In this document: piece after piece, positions 16,718 to 24,774 of the stretch
Numbering within the stretch: the first letter of the stretch is position 1
Layout of the letters: each line of letters begins with the position of its first letter
Assembly: GCA_937967405.1 (NCBI GenBank)
Contig: CALCJV010000067.1
Coordinates: 1 to 56,575 of the forward strand
From: an uncultured Chloroflexales bacterium
GTDB lineage: Bacteria; Chloroflexota; Chloroflexia; Chloroflexales; Chloroflexaceae
Length of the DNA stretch: 56,575 bases
Direction of reading: 5' to 3'
Notes under the pieces: generated by a model
The model's input: only the letters and a program-made list of their open reading frames with translations
What the model was told of the DNA's origin: nothing
Databases searched by the model: none
Made by a program: the position numbers and the translations under genes

Positions 16718-19099
16718 TTACAGCGCGGGAGCAGTACGGAGCACCCGCTGCTCAAGCAGCGTCGTCGCTTCCGCGTGGGGCACGGCCCGCGAGAACCAGA
16801 AGCCCTGCCCAAAGGCACACCCAATGCCGCGCAGCAGCAGCGCATGATCGTGGGTTTCAATCCCCTCTGCAATCACTTCCATCCCCAACGTCTCGGCGAG
16901 GTTGATGATTGATTCAACAATCGCGGTACTTTCGCGCATCTGCATAATCGCTCGCACGAATGAAGAGTCAATCTTCAACGTATCCACGGGAACTCGTTGG
17001 AGGAAGCTCAGTGACGAATAGCCCGTGCCAAAGTCATCGAAGGCAACCGCAATTCCTTGTGCACGCAGTGCGGCAAGCTGGGCAACGACAGTATCGGTGT
17101 AATCTATAGCGACCGTCTCCGTAATCTCCAGTTCCAGATAGGCCGAGGGCAGCTCGTAGATGGCAAGTAGATTGACCACGACATCAACTAGATCGGGGCG
17201 CAGCAACGAACGCCCAGAGATATTCACGCGCATGCGAAAGGAGGGATGAAGCAAGCCAGCCTGAAACCATGTTGCGGTTTGTTGGATCGCCTGCTGCAAG
17301 ACCCACTGATCTAGCTCGATGATTGAGCCGCTCTCCTCTGCGATTGGGATGAAGCGGCGGGGCGAGAGCAAGCCCCGGCGGGGGTGGAGCCAGCGCAGCA
17401 GGGCTTCAAAGCCAACGACTAAGCCACTATACAGATCAACCACCGGCTGGTAGTAGAGGTTCAATTCATTCAGCAGGATCGCTTGTGGTAGCTCAGTGGC
17501 CACCTGCCAACGTTCGAGAGCTTGGCGATGTAAGTATTCATCATAGAGGATAATCTGCCCGCGCCCCCGCTGTTTGGCTTGATGCAGGGCGAGGTTGGCA
17601 TTGCGGAGCAGGTCGGCAGGGGTGCGCGTCACCCTATCCCTTGTAGCAATGCCGATACTCACCATAATCGAGACAGGCTGATCGGCGAGCGTAATCGGCT
17701 TGGCAAGCTGCTGCTGTATCGCCCGCGCCAGAGTTAGGGCTTCTGCAATGGACCTATTGGGCAGGAACATCAGGAACTCATCGCTCGCAAACCGAGCCGT
17801 AAGTGCATCTGGGGGGGCAATTCGCTCAAGACAACGCGCTAACGCGATCAGGAGTTGATCGCCGACACTGTGTCCCAAGCTGTCATTGATCAGCTTGAAG
17901 TTGTCAACATCCATGAACAAGATGACTTGGGCACAGTCTTTGGGATTGCTCTCAAGGGCAGCGAGGTGGCTTATGAGAAAAGTACGGTTGGGTAGCCCTG
18001 TCAAGTCATCGTAGCCGATCATCTGCGCGAGCTGAGCTTCGGCGTGGCGACGATCAGTGACATCCGTGACGATGCCACCAATCGCATAAATCTGCATCTG
18101 ATTATTCCGCAAGGGAAACTTGATGGCCACTTTAATTTGCTCATTGCCGAACTGGTCAATCACATGCTCATCAAACTGGAGCGGCACACCTTGCTGCACG
18201 ACTTTCTGGTCATCCTCACGCAAGGACTGGGCAACCTGTGCGGGAAATAGATCGAAATCAGTCCGGCCAATCATCTGCTGCGGTGATAGCCCATGCGCTT
18301 TGGCAAGCCGATCATTGGCGAGCATGTAGCGGCCTTCCAAATCCTTGACAAAGATCAACGCGGGCGCGTGTTGGAGCACCGATTGGAGCCACTGCTGGCT
18401 TTGGTGCAGATTGTGATCGGCGTGAATGCGGCGGGCAACGTTATCAAGCAACTGGGTATGGTGTTGGTCTACAGCGATAGTCCGCTGCCGCCCGCGCTGG
18501 TCTAACATCCGCTGGGCGTGGCGCAGCGAGGCTTCCACGCGGCGTGCGTGGGTGACATCCTGCACTGCCCCCACCACCCGCTGCACGCACTTGCGGGTGG
18601 CATCCCACTCAGGAATGGCAACCACCCGCAAGTGCAGATAGTTGGCGTGGGTATCACGTACTTGATACTCGCTATCGAAGGGGATGCCGTCGAGCAACTG
18701 ACGGAGATCCGCTGTGGCACGTGCTACATCACTGGGGTGCAAGGCGTGTTGCCAGAGTTCTGGACTAAACAGATCGGCACAGAGCTGGGTCGTGAGCGGG
18801 CCCGTCAGATATTCCAGCTCGAAGGTGTGATCTGTTGGATTAACACGCACGGTGAAGGCAATACCGGTTAGATGTTCAATGAGGGATTCGTAAGTGCTCG
18901 TATTGGCAGGGGCAGGTGTGCTTCGTGGCATTGCTGATCCCATTGTGGGAGGCGTGTGTTTTGCCGTCCAAGTTTCGTGTCGGAGGCGAGCTTCAAGATC
19001 AGCAACCCGTTGCCGTAGGTAGGTTACTTGATCCTGTGAATTGGCGAGACTCGCTGCTGCGGGCAGTTCTGCCGATCGATTATGCTGAGGATCACGCAT
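16718..19099 (-). CDS. PAS-PAS-GGDEF-EAL cyclic-di-GMP signalling protein
   Basis: 793 residues from the ATG at 19099, chosen for AAGGAG 8-10 bases upstream; an in-frame start at 19165 lacks this. After a coiled segment come PAS domains at about 70-190 and 235-355, GGDEF at 355-520 and EAL at 530-785. The GGDEF active loop reads ASDEF (438-442), having lost the first two glycines, while DDLTGLPNR and MDVDNFKLINDSLGH are kept. The EAL domain looks complete: EALLRW (565-570), VNISGRSL, ELEITETV, DDFGTGYSS, IDSSFV and AEGIET. It is therefore most likely a c-di-GMP phosphodiesterase with a regulatory, possibly GTP-binding, GGDEF. It is soluble, with no membrane segments, so the PAS domains presumably sense a cytoplasmic cue. 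Confidence 0.9.
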   Translation of the reverse strand: MRDPQHNRSAELPAAASLANSQDQVTYLRQRVADLEARLRHETWTAKHTPPTMGSAMPRSTPAPANTSTYESLIEHLTGIAFTVRVNPTDHTFELEYLTGPLTTQLCADLFSPELWQHALHPSDVARATADLRQLLDGIPFDSEYQVRDTHANYLHLRVVAIPEWDATRKCVQRVVGAVQDVTHARRVEASLRHAQRMLDQRGRQRTIAVDQHHTQLLDNVARRIHADHNLHQSQQWLQSVLQHAPALIFVKDLEGRYMLANDRLAKAHGLSPQQMIGRTDFDLFPAQVAQSLREDDQKVVQQGVPLQFDEHVIDQFGNEQIKVAIKFPLRNNQMQIYAIGGIVTDVTDRRHAEAQLAQMIGYDDLTGLPNRTFLISHLAALESNPKDCAQVILFMDVDNFKLINDSLGHSVGDQLLIALARCLERIAPPDALTARFASDEFLMFLPNRSIAEALTLARAIQQQLAKPITLADQPVSIMVSIGIATRDRVTRTPADLLRNANLALHQAKQRGRGQIILYDEYLHRQALERWQVATELPQAILLNELNLYYQPVVDLYSGLVVGFEALLRWLHPRRGLLSPRRFIPIAEESGSIIELDQWVLQQAIQQTATWFQAGLLHPSFRMRVNISGRSLLRPDLVDVVVNLLAIYELPSAYLELEITETVAIDYTDTVVAQLAALRAQGIAVAFDDFGTGYSSLSFLQRVPVDTLKIDSSFVRAIMQMRESTAIVESIINLAETLGMEVIAEGIETHDHALLLRGIGCAFGQGFWFSRAVPHAEATTLLEQRVLRTAPAL

Positions 19100-19184
19100 A
19101 GCGTAGGTTCTCCTTCGCCGGTTCGCATTCAAGGTGTGTGCAGGAACACTGCCCCGCCCAACCACGCCCTCATCGTTGGATTGG

Positions 19185-20252
19185 CTAGGTGAGTGAAGGC
19201 CAGACGGCGAGCTTGGTCTGTACGCGCTTGATCACTTCATCGGTAAACTCGGAGGTGGTTGCATGGCCCTGCAAATCTGCGGTCCGCACGCCAGCATATA
19301 CCGCCTCAAAGACCGCCTCAGAGACTGCGCGAGCAGCGAGCTTGCCCCCTTCGATATAACCGAGCAGCGAACTGCATGCCAAAATCATGGCCATAGGGTT
19401 AGCAATATTCTTTCCAAACAGCGACGGAGCTGTACCGTGCGGTGCTTCGGCCATCACCACACGGGTATGCCAATCCTCATCGAAGCTGATCAACAACGAC
19501 TCTGCCCCAGCAATTGAGCCGAACATTTGTAAGATCATGTCACTCAAGCAATCGCCATCCCGATTGAGGGCCGGGATCACCATGCCATCGCCCATGTTGG
19601 TGAGTAGAAGCGCATAGGTTGCGTCAATCAACTGTGGCTCGTAGCGCACGCTGGGGTGGCGTTGAGCCGCAGCGTCCATCTCTTCCTTGAGCATCCCTTC
19701 ATACACCGGACTGACGGTATATTTCGGACCACCAAACACCTTCACGCCTAGTTTCTCGGCGTGACGGAAAGCATATTCAGCAACCGCCCGGCAGGTATAA
19801 CGGGTAATCCGTTCAGTGCGGTAGGCGACTTCGTCCAAGCCACTGCCCTCGCGCCACTCTTTGGCTCCGTAGGCATCGCCCACCGCCATCCGAATGACCG
19901 CAATCGGGGCATACACCCCACCAATCGGGCGCACGCCGGGAATGCGCCGTCCAGTGCGAACAATTACCGTGCCATTTACCATATCGCGCAGGAGTGCGTT
20001 TGGGCTACCGACATCTTCGTCATGTTCCGGCGTAATCGTGGCTGCCTTCAAGCCCAAGCCGGTTGCGAGCATTGCCTCAGCTGCCTCAGAGACTACCCTA
20101 TTCTTGGTTGCCCGCCGATTCTGTAACGAGAGATCGAAGGTCTTGAACTCCAGTGGTAGCCCAACGACTCCCGGCGACAACACCCGCAACGCCTCCTCAA
20201 GCAGTTCCTGTCCCGTCTGATCACCTTGCATGACGACAATGGTTGCACTCAT
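19185..20252 (-). CDS. Isocitrate dehydrogenase-like decarboxylating dehydrogenase
   Basis: 355 residues of the isocitrate/isopropylmalate dehydrogenase family. Visible signatures: MQGDQTGQELLEEALRVL at the N-terminus, SPNALLR near residue 83 (the S-x-N-x3-R pattern of isocitrate rather than isopropylmalate enzymes), KLGVKVFGGPKYTVS, the metal-binding NRDGDCLSDMILQMFG, and the nucleotide-binding EAPHGTAP followed by NIANPMAMILA. The core is more divergent than textbook Icd, so another 2-hydroxy-diacid substrate remains possible. Likely role is NAD(P)-linked oxidative decarboxylation in the TCA cycle. The gene appears monocistronic, with a TATACT and a TTGACT box upstream. Confidence 0.82.
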   Translation of the reverse strand: MSATIVVMQGDQTGQELLEEALRVLSPGVVGLPLEFKTFDLSLQNRRATKNRVVSEAAEAMLATGLGLKAATITPEHDEDVGSPNALLRDMVNGTVIVRTGRRIPGVRPIGGVYAPIAVIRMAVGDAYGAKEWREGSGLDEVAYRTERITRYTCRAVAEYAFRHAEKLGVKVFGGPKYTVSPVYEGMLKEEMDAAAQRHPSVRYEPQLIDATYALLLTNMGDGMVIPALNRDGDCLSDMILQMFGSIAGAESLLISFDEDWHTRVVMAEAPHGTAPSLFGKNIANPMAMILACSSLLGYIEGGKLAARAVSEAVFEAVYAGVRTADLQGHATTSEFTDEVIKRVQTKLAVWPSLT

Positions 20253-20312
20253 TTCGCTCCCTCACTCTCCGCTAAGATTGACTGTTCCAAATCCAGAAGA
20301 TACACGCTGCTA

Positions 20313-20343
20313 AGTATACCGCATAGTAATTAGAATCAGTCAA
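20313..20343 (-). promoter_or_regulatory. Candidate promoter TTGACT-19-TATACT
   Basis: On the minus strand TTGACT (20338-20343) and TATACT (20313-20318) are 19 bases apart, slightly long for a standard sigma-70 spacing. It faces the dehydrogenase gene starting at 20252, leaving a leader of about 55 bases. Confidence 0.45.
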
Positions 20344-20432
20344 AACAGTACGGAAATTTCGCGGTCATTTTATCCAAATCTTATAGATTGCACAGCCATC
20401 ACCACATTGCCCAACTGCCGTGCAACATCCAC

Positions 20433-20981
20433 TTACGGCGTATCTGCGAGATAGAGCAAGGCCAACCCGAAGGCTGCCGCCCATGGCAGAATTTGCACCT
20501 CGCCCGCAGCGAGTGCAGCGCGGATGTCGGCTGGGGTGAGCAGCAGCAATTCCTGCTCCTCCAGATCATCCGCAGTGGGGCGTGCGACAGGCTTCGCATT
20601 CCGCGCAAGGTAGAGGTAGGCTGTCCCCGCACCGCGATTGCCGTCTACGGCGTATCGCCCTAGATCAAGCCACTCGCTGGCAGTGTAGCCGGTCTCCTCC
20701 AGTAGCTCACGCTGCCCGGCCGTGAGCGCATCCTCGCCCGGCTCAAGGTAGCCCCCGACTGGCGCAAGCGCAACCCGGCTTGCGGCGTACTTTGTTTGGC
20801 GGAAGCAGAGGATCCGTTGATCCGGCGTACATGCTACAATGTTGACAAAATCGGGGGTGATCAGCCACGGCCAGTCAGCAATGATGGTGCCATTGGGGAG
20901 AGCAACTGTATGTGCTTCCACCTGTAGAAATCTACTGTGGTTAAGTATGAGGGTGCGCTGAAGGGTCTGCCATTGCTGCAT
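20433..20981 (-). CDS. Nudix hydrolase, ADP-ribose pyrophosphatase-like
   Basis: 182 residues from the ATG at 20981, which has AAGGAGTG 7 bases upstream; upstream in-frame codons to 21161 are low in GC and probably untranslated. The Nudix box is intact: G77-x5-E83-x7-RELLEETG (residues 77-98), with the ADPRase-type preceding region VNIVACTPDQRILCFRQTKYA and VALAPVGGYLEPGED. It probably hydrolyses ADP-ribose or a related nucleoside diphosphate derivative in the cytoplasm. It diverges from the MFS gene at 21147. Confidence 0.88.
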   Translation of the reverse strand: MQQWQTLQRTLILNHSRFLQVEAHTVALPNGTIIADWPWLITPDFVNIVACTPDQRILCFRQTKYAASRVALAPVGGYLEPGEDALTAGQRELLEETGYTASEWLDLGRYAVDGNRGAGTAYLYLARNAKPVARPTADDLEEQELLLLTPADIRAALAAGEVQILPWAAAFGLALLYLADTP

Positions 20982-21110
20982 TATACACTCCTTGTTTAGC
21001 CTACTATTTAATAATACCGGAATTTCAGAAAAAGGAAAGAAAAACCATAAAATACTCTTAGGGAAGATTTCTTCACAAAGTTGTTTTTGGGGTATCTGAC
21101 AAACCACCGC

Positions 21111-21140
21111 TTCACCGAATGCCTGATCCTGTGGTATGCT
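21111..21140 (+). promoter_or_regulatory. Promoter TTCACC-18-TATGCT with TGG extension
   Basis: TTCACC (21111-21116) and an extended -10 TGGTATGCT (21132-21140). The predicted start is at 21146-21147, exactly the GTG of the transporter gene, suggesting a leaderless message. Confidence 0.5.
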
Positions 21141-21146
21141 AGAAAG

Positions 21147-22376
21147 GTGAGCCAACCACATCGCTCTCTCATCATTGCCATTTTATTTGTTACACGCCTA
21201 ACGCTTAACACCGCAATTCGGGTTGTCTACCCGTTGCTCGTGTGGCTTGCAGCAGCATTTGCGGTAGACCTTCAAACCGTCAGCCTGATTGTCACGATCC
21301 AGCTTGGCACCACCTTTGTGGGGCCGATTGGGGGGGCACTCGCAGATCGCTATGGCGAACGGCGGGTGATGCTCGTGGGCATGGGGCTGTTCTGTGCCGG
21401 TGCAGCCACCTGCTTGTTCGCACCCCAGATCGGCGTACTCATGGTGGGGCATGCCTTGATTGGGGCCAGCACTGGCTTCTACCACACGGCCGCACACGCC
21501 TACCTCAGTGCCACCACACCCTACGCCGTGCGCGGGCGCGTATTGGGCTTGATGGAGGCTAGCTGGGCCCTCGCCGCCCTGCTTGGCGTGAGTGGTCTGG
21601 TAGCATTGGTGCAGCGCACGCAGGCGGTGCAATTGATGTATGCCTTGCTGTTGGGGCTAGGTGGGGTGTTGCTACTGGCGATCTGGTTGGGTGTACCCGC
21701 GTTGCATCGCTCGCCGACTACTGCTGAGACACCCCGCATAGGCATGGGTGCGGTGCTGCGCCAACCGGTGGTGCTGGTGTTGATGGGCTTTTTAACCGGT
21801 GTGATGATCGCCTATGAGATGGTGTTTGTGGTGTATGGCGCGTGGCTCGAACAGGACTTCAACGCATCACTTGAGCAGCTCGGCGGGGTGTTCGGGGCGT
21901 TGGGCTTCGTCGAACTGGGGAGTTCGCTCGCGGTAGTTGGCTTGGTGGATCGGATTGGCAAGCGGCGGGCCCTGCTCGCTAGCTTTGGGCTAGCAGGCAT
22001 CGCCCAGATTGCGCTGGTGTTCACTGCGGGCAACTGGGTTGCCTTTCTGCCCGTCTTTCTGGTAATGGGTGTGATGTGCGAATTTGCGATTATCAGCGCG
22101 ATCATCTTGAGCAGTGGGCTAGTGCAACGCGCCCGCGGCACCGCGATTGCACTCGGCATTACCGCATTGGGGATTGGCCGCGTCATCGGTTCCGTGTTAG
22201 GTCCAGCCCTGTTTACCACCTTCGGCTTCACGTCCAATGGGCTTCTTGCGGGTATGCTCACGCTAGTCTGTGTGGCTATCGGCTGGCGGGTTGTGCGCGA
22301 GGGCGATGAAGCTAGCCCACCTGATCCGGCTGCACCGCCCGCAGCGGCATCAGGCGTTGCCGCGCAAGGCGAATGA
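21147..22376 (+). CDS. MFS transporter
   Basis: 409 residues starting at the GTG at 21147. Twelve hydrophobic segments are apparent, with the MFS loop 2-3 signature GGALADRYGERRVMLVG at about residues 64-80 and a matching VDRIGKRRALLAS in the second half. The segment ASTGFYHTAAHAYLS and ARGTAIALGITALGIGRVIGSVLG resemble drug/metabolite exporters of the MFS_1 type. Substrate unknown. There is no ribosome site at normal spacing and the -10 lies 7 bases before the start codon, so translation may be leaderless. The 3' end overlaps the convergent gene at 22350 by 27 bases. Confidence 0.85.
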   Translation: MSQPHRSLIIAILFVTRLTLNTAIRVVYPLLVWLAAAFAVDLQTVSLIVTIQLGTTFVGPIGGALADRYGERRVMLVGMGLFCAGAATCLFAPQIGVLMVGHALIGASTGFYHTAAHAYLSATTPYAVRGRVLGLMEASWALAALLGVSGLVALVQRTQAVQLMYALLLGLGGVLLLAIWLGVPALHRSPTTAETPRIGMGAVLRQPVVLVLMGFLTGVMIAYEMVFVVYGAWLEQDFNASLEQLGGVFGALGFVELGSSLAVVGLVDRIGKRRALLASFGLAGIAQIALVFTAGNWVAFLPVFLVMGVMCEFAIISAIILSSGLVQRARGTAIALGITALGIGRVIGSVLGPALFTTFGFTSNGLLAGMLTLVCVAIGWRVVREGDEASPPDPAAPPAAASGVAAQGE

Positions 22377-23072
22377 CTGCACCACGCGGAAGTGCTGATC
22401 GGGCGACTGCTCCAGCAGATACAGCGTATCAAGGTGCAAGGTGCGCTGCGCTGGTGTCGCCCATAGCCCGTACTCCTCGTCCAGAAGCTGGGCGACGCGC
22501 TGGTGGGTTGGCCAATCGGGCAGGCTCGACAAGAGTGAGAAGTGCAGGACAAAGTTTTCGAGAATCCGGTAGCGCGGCGTGCCATAGCGCGTGAAGGCCA
22601 CTTGATCGGCGGCCGAGAACGTAGCGCGGTGCGGTTCAAAGAAAGGGCTGCTGGTGTGCAGCACCTGCACAAGCGTTACTACTTGGCGGTGCAGGCGCGG
22701 CGTGGCTGCTGCTGGATCGTCGAAGGTGATCCCAAGCGCACGCGGCAGCAGCGCAAAGGAGGCATACCAACGCCCAGCGTGCAGCGTGATGGGGGCGGTG
22801 CGGCTGGCAATCCAATCAAGGCGCGTGTTGATCTCATCCAGATCGGCGGCAGCATATGCAACCGCTTCGCCCATTGTGGCGTGGCAGCCAAACAGCCGCG
22901 CAATGCCGACCCACGCCGCCGCCGCCGGATCGTGTTGGGCGAGCAGGGGGGGCACAGGTGTGCCGCGCAACACATCGTAGCCGATCACGGCACTAGCGAG
23001 CTGGTAGAAGCTGGTATCGGCCGATGGAATCAGATAGACGGCGAGTGTGTGGTTGGGTTTGGCAAGCTGCAT
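22350..23072 (-). CDS. 2H-phosphoesterase-like protein, DUF1045-related
   Basis: 240 residues. Two His-x-Thr/Ser motifs are visible, CHATMG near residue 63 and LHFSLL near residue 177, spaced as in the 2H phosphoesterase superfamily; the opening HTLAVYLIPSADTSFYQLASAVIGYD and the closing DTLYLLEQSPDQHFRVVQSFAL match the DUF1045 plan, a family often found beside phosphonate-utilisation genes. No phn gene is present here. A phosphodiesterase or cyclic-phosphate hydrolase activity is inferred from the motifs. The stop lies inside the end of the MFS gene. Confidence 0.65.
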   Translation of the reverse strand: MQLAKPNHTLAVYLIPSADTSFYQLASAVIGYDVLRGTPVPPLLAQHDPAAAAWVGIARLFGCHATMGEAVAYAAADLDEINTRLDWIASRTAPITLHAGRWYASFALLPRALGITFDDPAAATPRLHRQVVTLVQVLHTSSPFFEPHRATFSAADQVAFTRYGTPRYRILENFVLHFSLLSSLPDWPTHQRVAQLLDEEYGLWATPAQRTLHLDTLYLLEQSPDQHFRVVQSFALRGNA

Positions 23073-23123
23073 CGAGTATCCAGTTCACATCTACCACGCT
23101 GATCGTGAATGCCCACAAGCTCT

Positions 23124-23153
23124 ATTATACCCTAGCTCAACTACATCAGTCAG
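23124..23153 (-). promoter_or_regulatory. Promoter CTGACT-18-TATAAT
   Basis: Minus-strand TATAAT at 23124-23129 and CTGACT at 23148-23153, 18 bases apart, facing the 2H-phosphoesterase-like gene; the leader would be about 45 bases. Confidence 0.5.
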
Positions 23154-23156
23154 GTA

Positions 23157-23185
23157 GCCGCGCAGGAGCCGCGCAGGAGCCGCGC
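23157..23185 (+). repeat. Short tandem repeat, 11-base unit x 2.6
   Basis: GCCGCGCAGGA occurs twice in tandem (23157-23167, 23168-23178) followed by a partial GCCGCGC. It lies between the divergent promoters of the 23072 and 23248 genes. Confidence 0.8.
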
Positions 23186-23207
23186 TTAGCCCATTCTTCC
23201 CACCCAA

Positions 23208-23236
23208 TTGACAGAAGCCCCACGCTATGCTACTGT
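23208..23236 (+). promoter_or_regulatory. Promoter TTGACA-17-TACTGT
   Basis: A perfect -35 TTGACA (23208-23213), 17-base spacer and TACTGT (23231-23236). The predicted start at about 23243 is only 5 bases before the ATG at 23248, with no ribosome site between, again suggesting a near-leaderless transcript. Confidence 0.6.
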
Positions 23237-23247
23237 GCTACTCCGTT

Positions 23248-24774
23248 ATGGAAACACCATCATCGTCTGCCCAATCTGCGTCGCGTGCCCGCACTCTGCC
23301 TCCTATCGGTGCTTTGCTGCGCCGTGTGGATGTTGGTGTGTATGTATTGGTGCTGCTGTTTGTGCTGCTTCTGCCGCTCAGCACACCGCGCATCTATGCC
23401 ACCGATGAGGTGCAATATTACGCCTACCTGCGTTCGGTCTACATTGACCGCGATCTGGATTTTCGCAACGAATACGAACACTTTGCCCAGATCGGCTTAG
23501 CCAATGGCGATCCGGCGATCTACAATGCGTTGCTGCGCGATCATCCTGATGATCCGCCCGTCAATCCGCAGACAGGCAAGCTCCGCAATGTTGCGCCGAT
23601 TGGGGCGGCGGTGCTGTGGTCGCCCGGCTTCATCCTCGCTGATATTGGCGTGCGCGGAGCTAATCTGTTTGGGTCCGGCATCCCCACTGATGGCTTCGCT
23701 CGTCCCTACATCTACGCAGTCTGCTTCACGAGTGCCGGGTATGCCCTGCTCGGCATGCTGCTCACCTACCGCCTGTGCCGCCGCTATGCAGGCGGATTGG
23801 CGGCAACGCTAGCGTGTGTGACGCTTTGGCTGGCTACGCCACTCGTGTTCTACACCTTCATTGCCATGCCGTGGGCGCATGCGCCCGGCTTCTTTCTGGT
23901 GGCCCTGTTCCTCACCATCTGGCTTGGCCAGCCGCACCCACCGCTTGCCGAACGGTATGCCCAGCGTTCGCTACGGACGTGGGCCTTACTTGGTGCGGTG
24001 GGCGGGCTAATGGCCATGACCCGTGAGCAACTCGGCTTGTTGCTGTTGCTGCCCGCCGTCGAGAGCCTGTATGCCTACGCTCGCCTCGTGCCCGCCGCAG
24101 TGCGCGGCTCTGCTGCCGCCCGCCAGCAGGTGCGGCAACTTGTGCAAGGGCACGCGCTGTTTCTCGTGTGCCTTGTGCTGTTTTTGCTGCCCCAATTCGC
24201 CACCTACCAAATCCTCAATGGCCGCCCACTGCCCGCCAGCACTGTCGCGGGCAAGCTCAGTTCATCAGGCGGGGGCAGTCCGTATTTCTTCGCCACCCTG
24301 ATCCACCCGCGACACGGGGCATTTCAGTGGAGTCCGGTGCTCGTTCCGGCACTGGCTGGGCTGGCGTGGCTTGCGCGGCGCGATTGGCTGCTGGCCGCCC
24401 TGTGTCTGTTGGGCTTCGTAGTGCAGACGTATATCAACGGCTCGTTTGGCTCGACATGGCACCTGACGGGCGCATTTGGATTCCGCCGCTTGATCGAGTG
24501 TATCCCCTTCTTCGCACTCGGCTTGGCTGCGCTGCTAGAGTGGCTGCACCGCCGGACCCACCCTGCCGTGATGATCGTGCCGTGTCTGCTGCTGATCGGC
24601 TGGAATATCGGGCTGATCGCGCAGTGGACAGTCGTGCGCCCAGAGCTACGGCGCGGCTTGATCTGGGATGATATGCTCTACTACCAAGTGGTGGAAGTGC
24701 CGCGACAGATCATCGGGCGGCTCGGCGATCTGCTGTTCAATCGCTGCCGCCTTGTGCAAAACCAGACCTGCTGA
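23248..24774 (+). CDS. GT-C/GT39-like membrane protein
   Basis: 508 residues from the ATG at 23248; an ATG at 23227 lies upstream of the predicted transcription start and is rejected. A hydrophobic helix (VYVLVLLFVLLLPLS) leads to STPRIYATDEVQYYAYLRSVYID, a loop with the Asp-Glu pair of GT-C transferases (ArnT/PMT-like), then about ten more membrane segments. A long extracytoplasmic loop holds YNALLRDHPDDPPVN. Such enzymes transfer sugars from polyprenyl-phosphate donors on the outer membrane face. The stop overlaps the start of the next GT4 gene by one base (TGATG), pointing to joint action. Confidence 0.8.
   Translation: METPSSSAQSASRARTLPPIGALLRRVDVGVYVLVLLFVLLLPLSTPRIYATDEVQYYAYLRSVYIDRDLDFRNEYEHFAQIGLANGDPAIYNALLRDHPDDPPVNPQTGKLRNVAPIGAAVLWSPGFILADIGVRGANLFGSGIPTDGFARPYIYAVCFTSAGYALLGMLLTYRLCRRYAGGLAATLACVTLWLATPLVFYTFIAMPWAHAPGFFLVALFLTIWLGQPHPPLAERYAQRSLRTWALLGAVGGLMAMTREQLGLLLLLPAVESLYAYARLVPAAVRGSAAARQQVRQLVQGHALFLVCLVLFLLPQFATYQILNGRPLPASTVAGKLSSSGGGSPYFFATLIHPRHGAFQWSPVLVPALAGLAWLARRDWLLAALCLLGFVVQTYINGSFGSTWHLTGAFGFRRLIECIPFFALGLAALLEWLHRRTHPAVMIVPCLLLIGWNIGLIAQWTVVRPELRRGLIWDDMLYYQVVEVPRQIIGRLGDLLFNRCRLVQNQTC

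Noticed and set aside
20982..21161. N-terminal extension of the Nudix protein
   Set aside because: AT-rich, unlike the rest of the gene, and AAGGAG precedes the internal ATG at 20981.
21812..22672. 286-codon minus-strand frame across the MFS gene
   Set aside because: Antisense shadow, rich in Ser/Arg/Pro, no recognisable domain.
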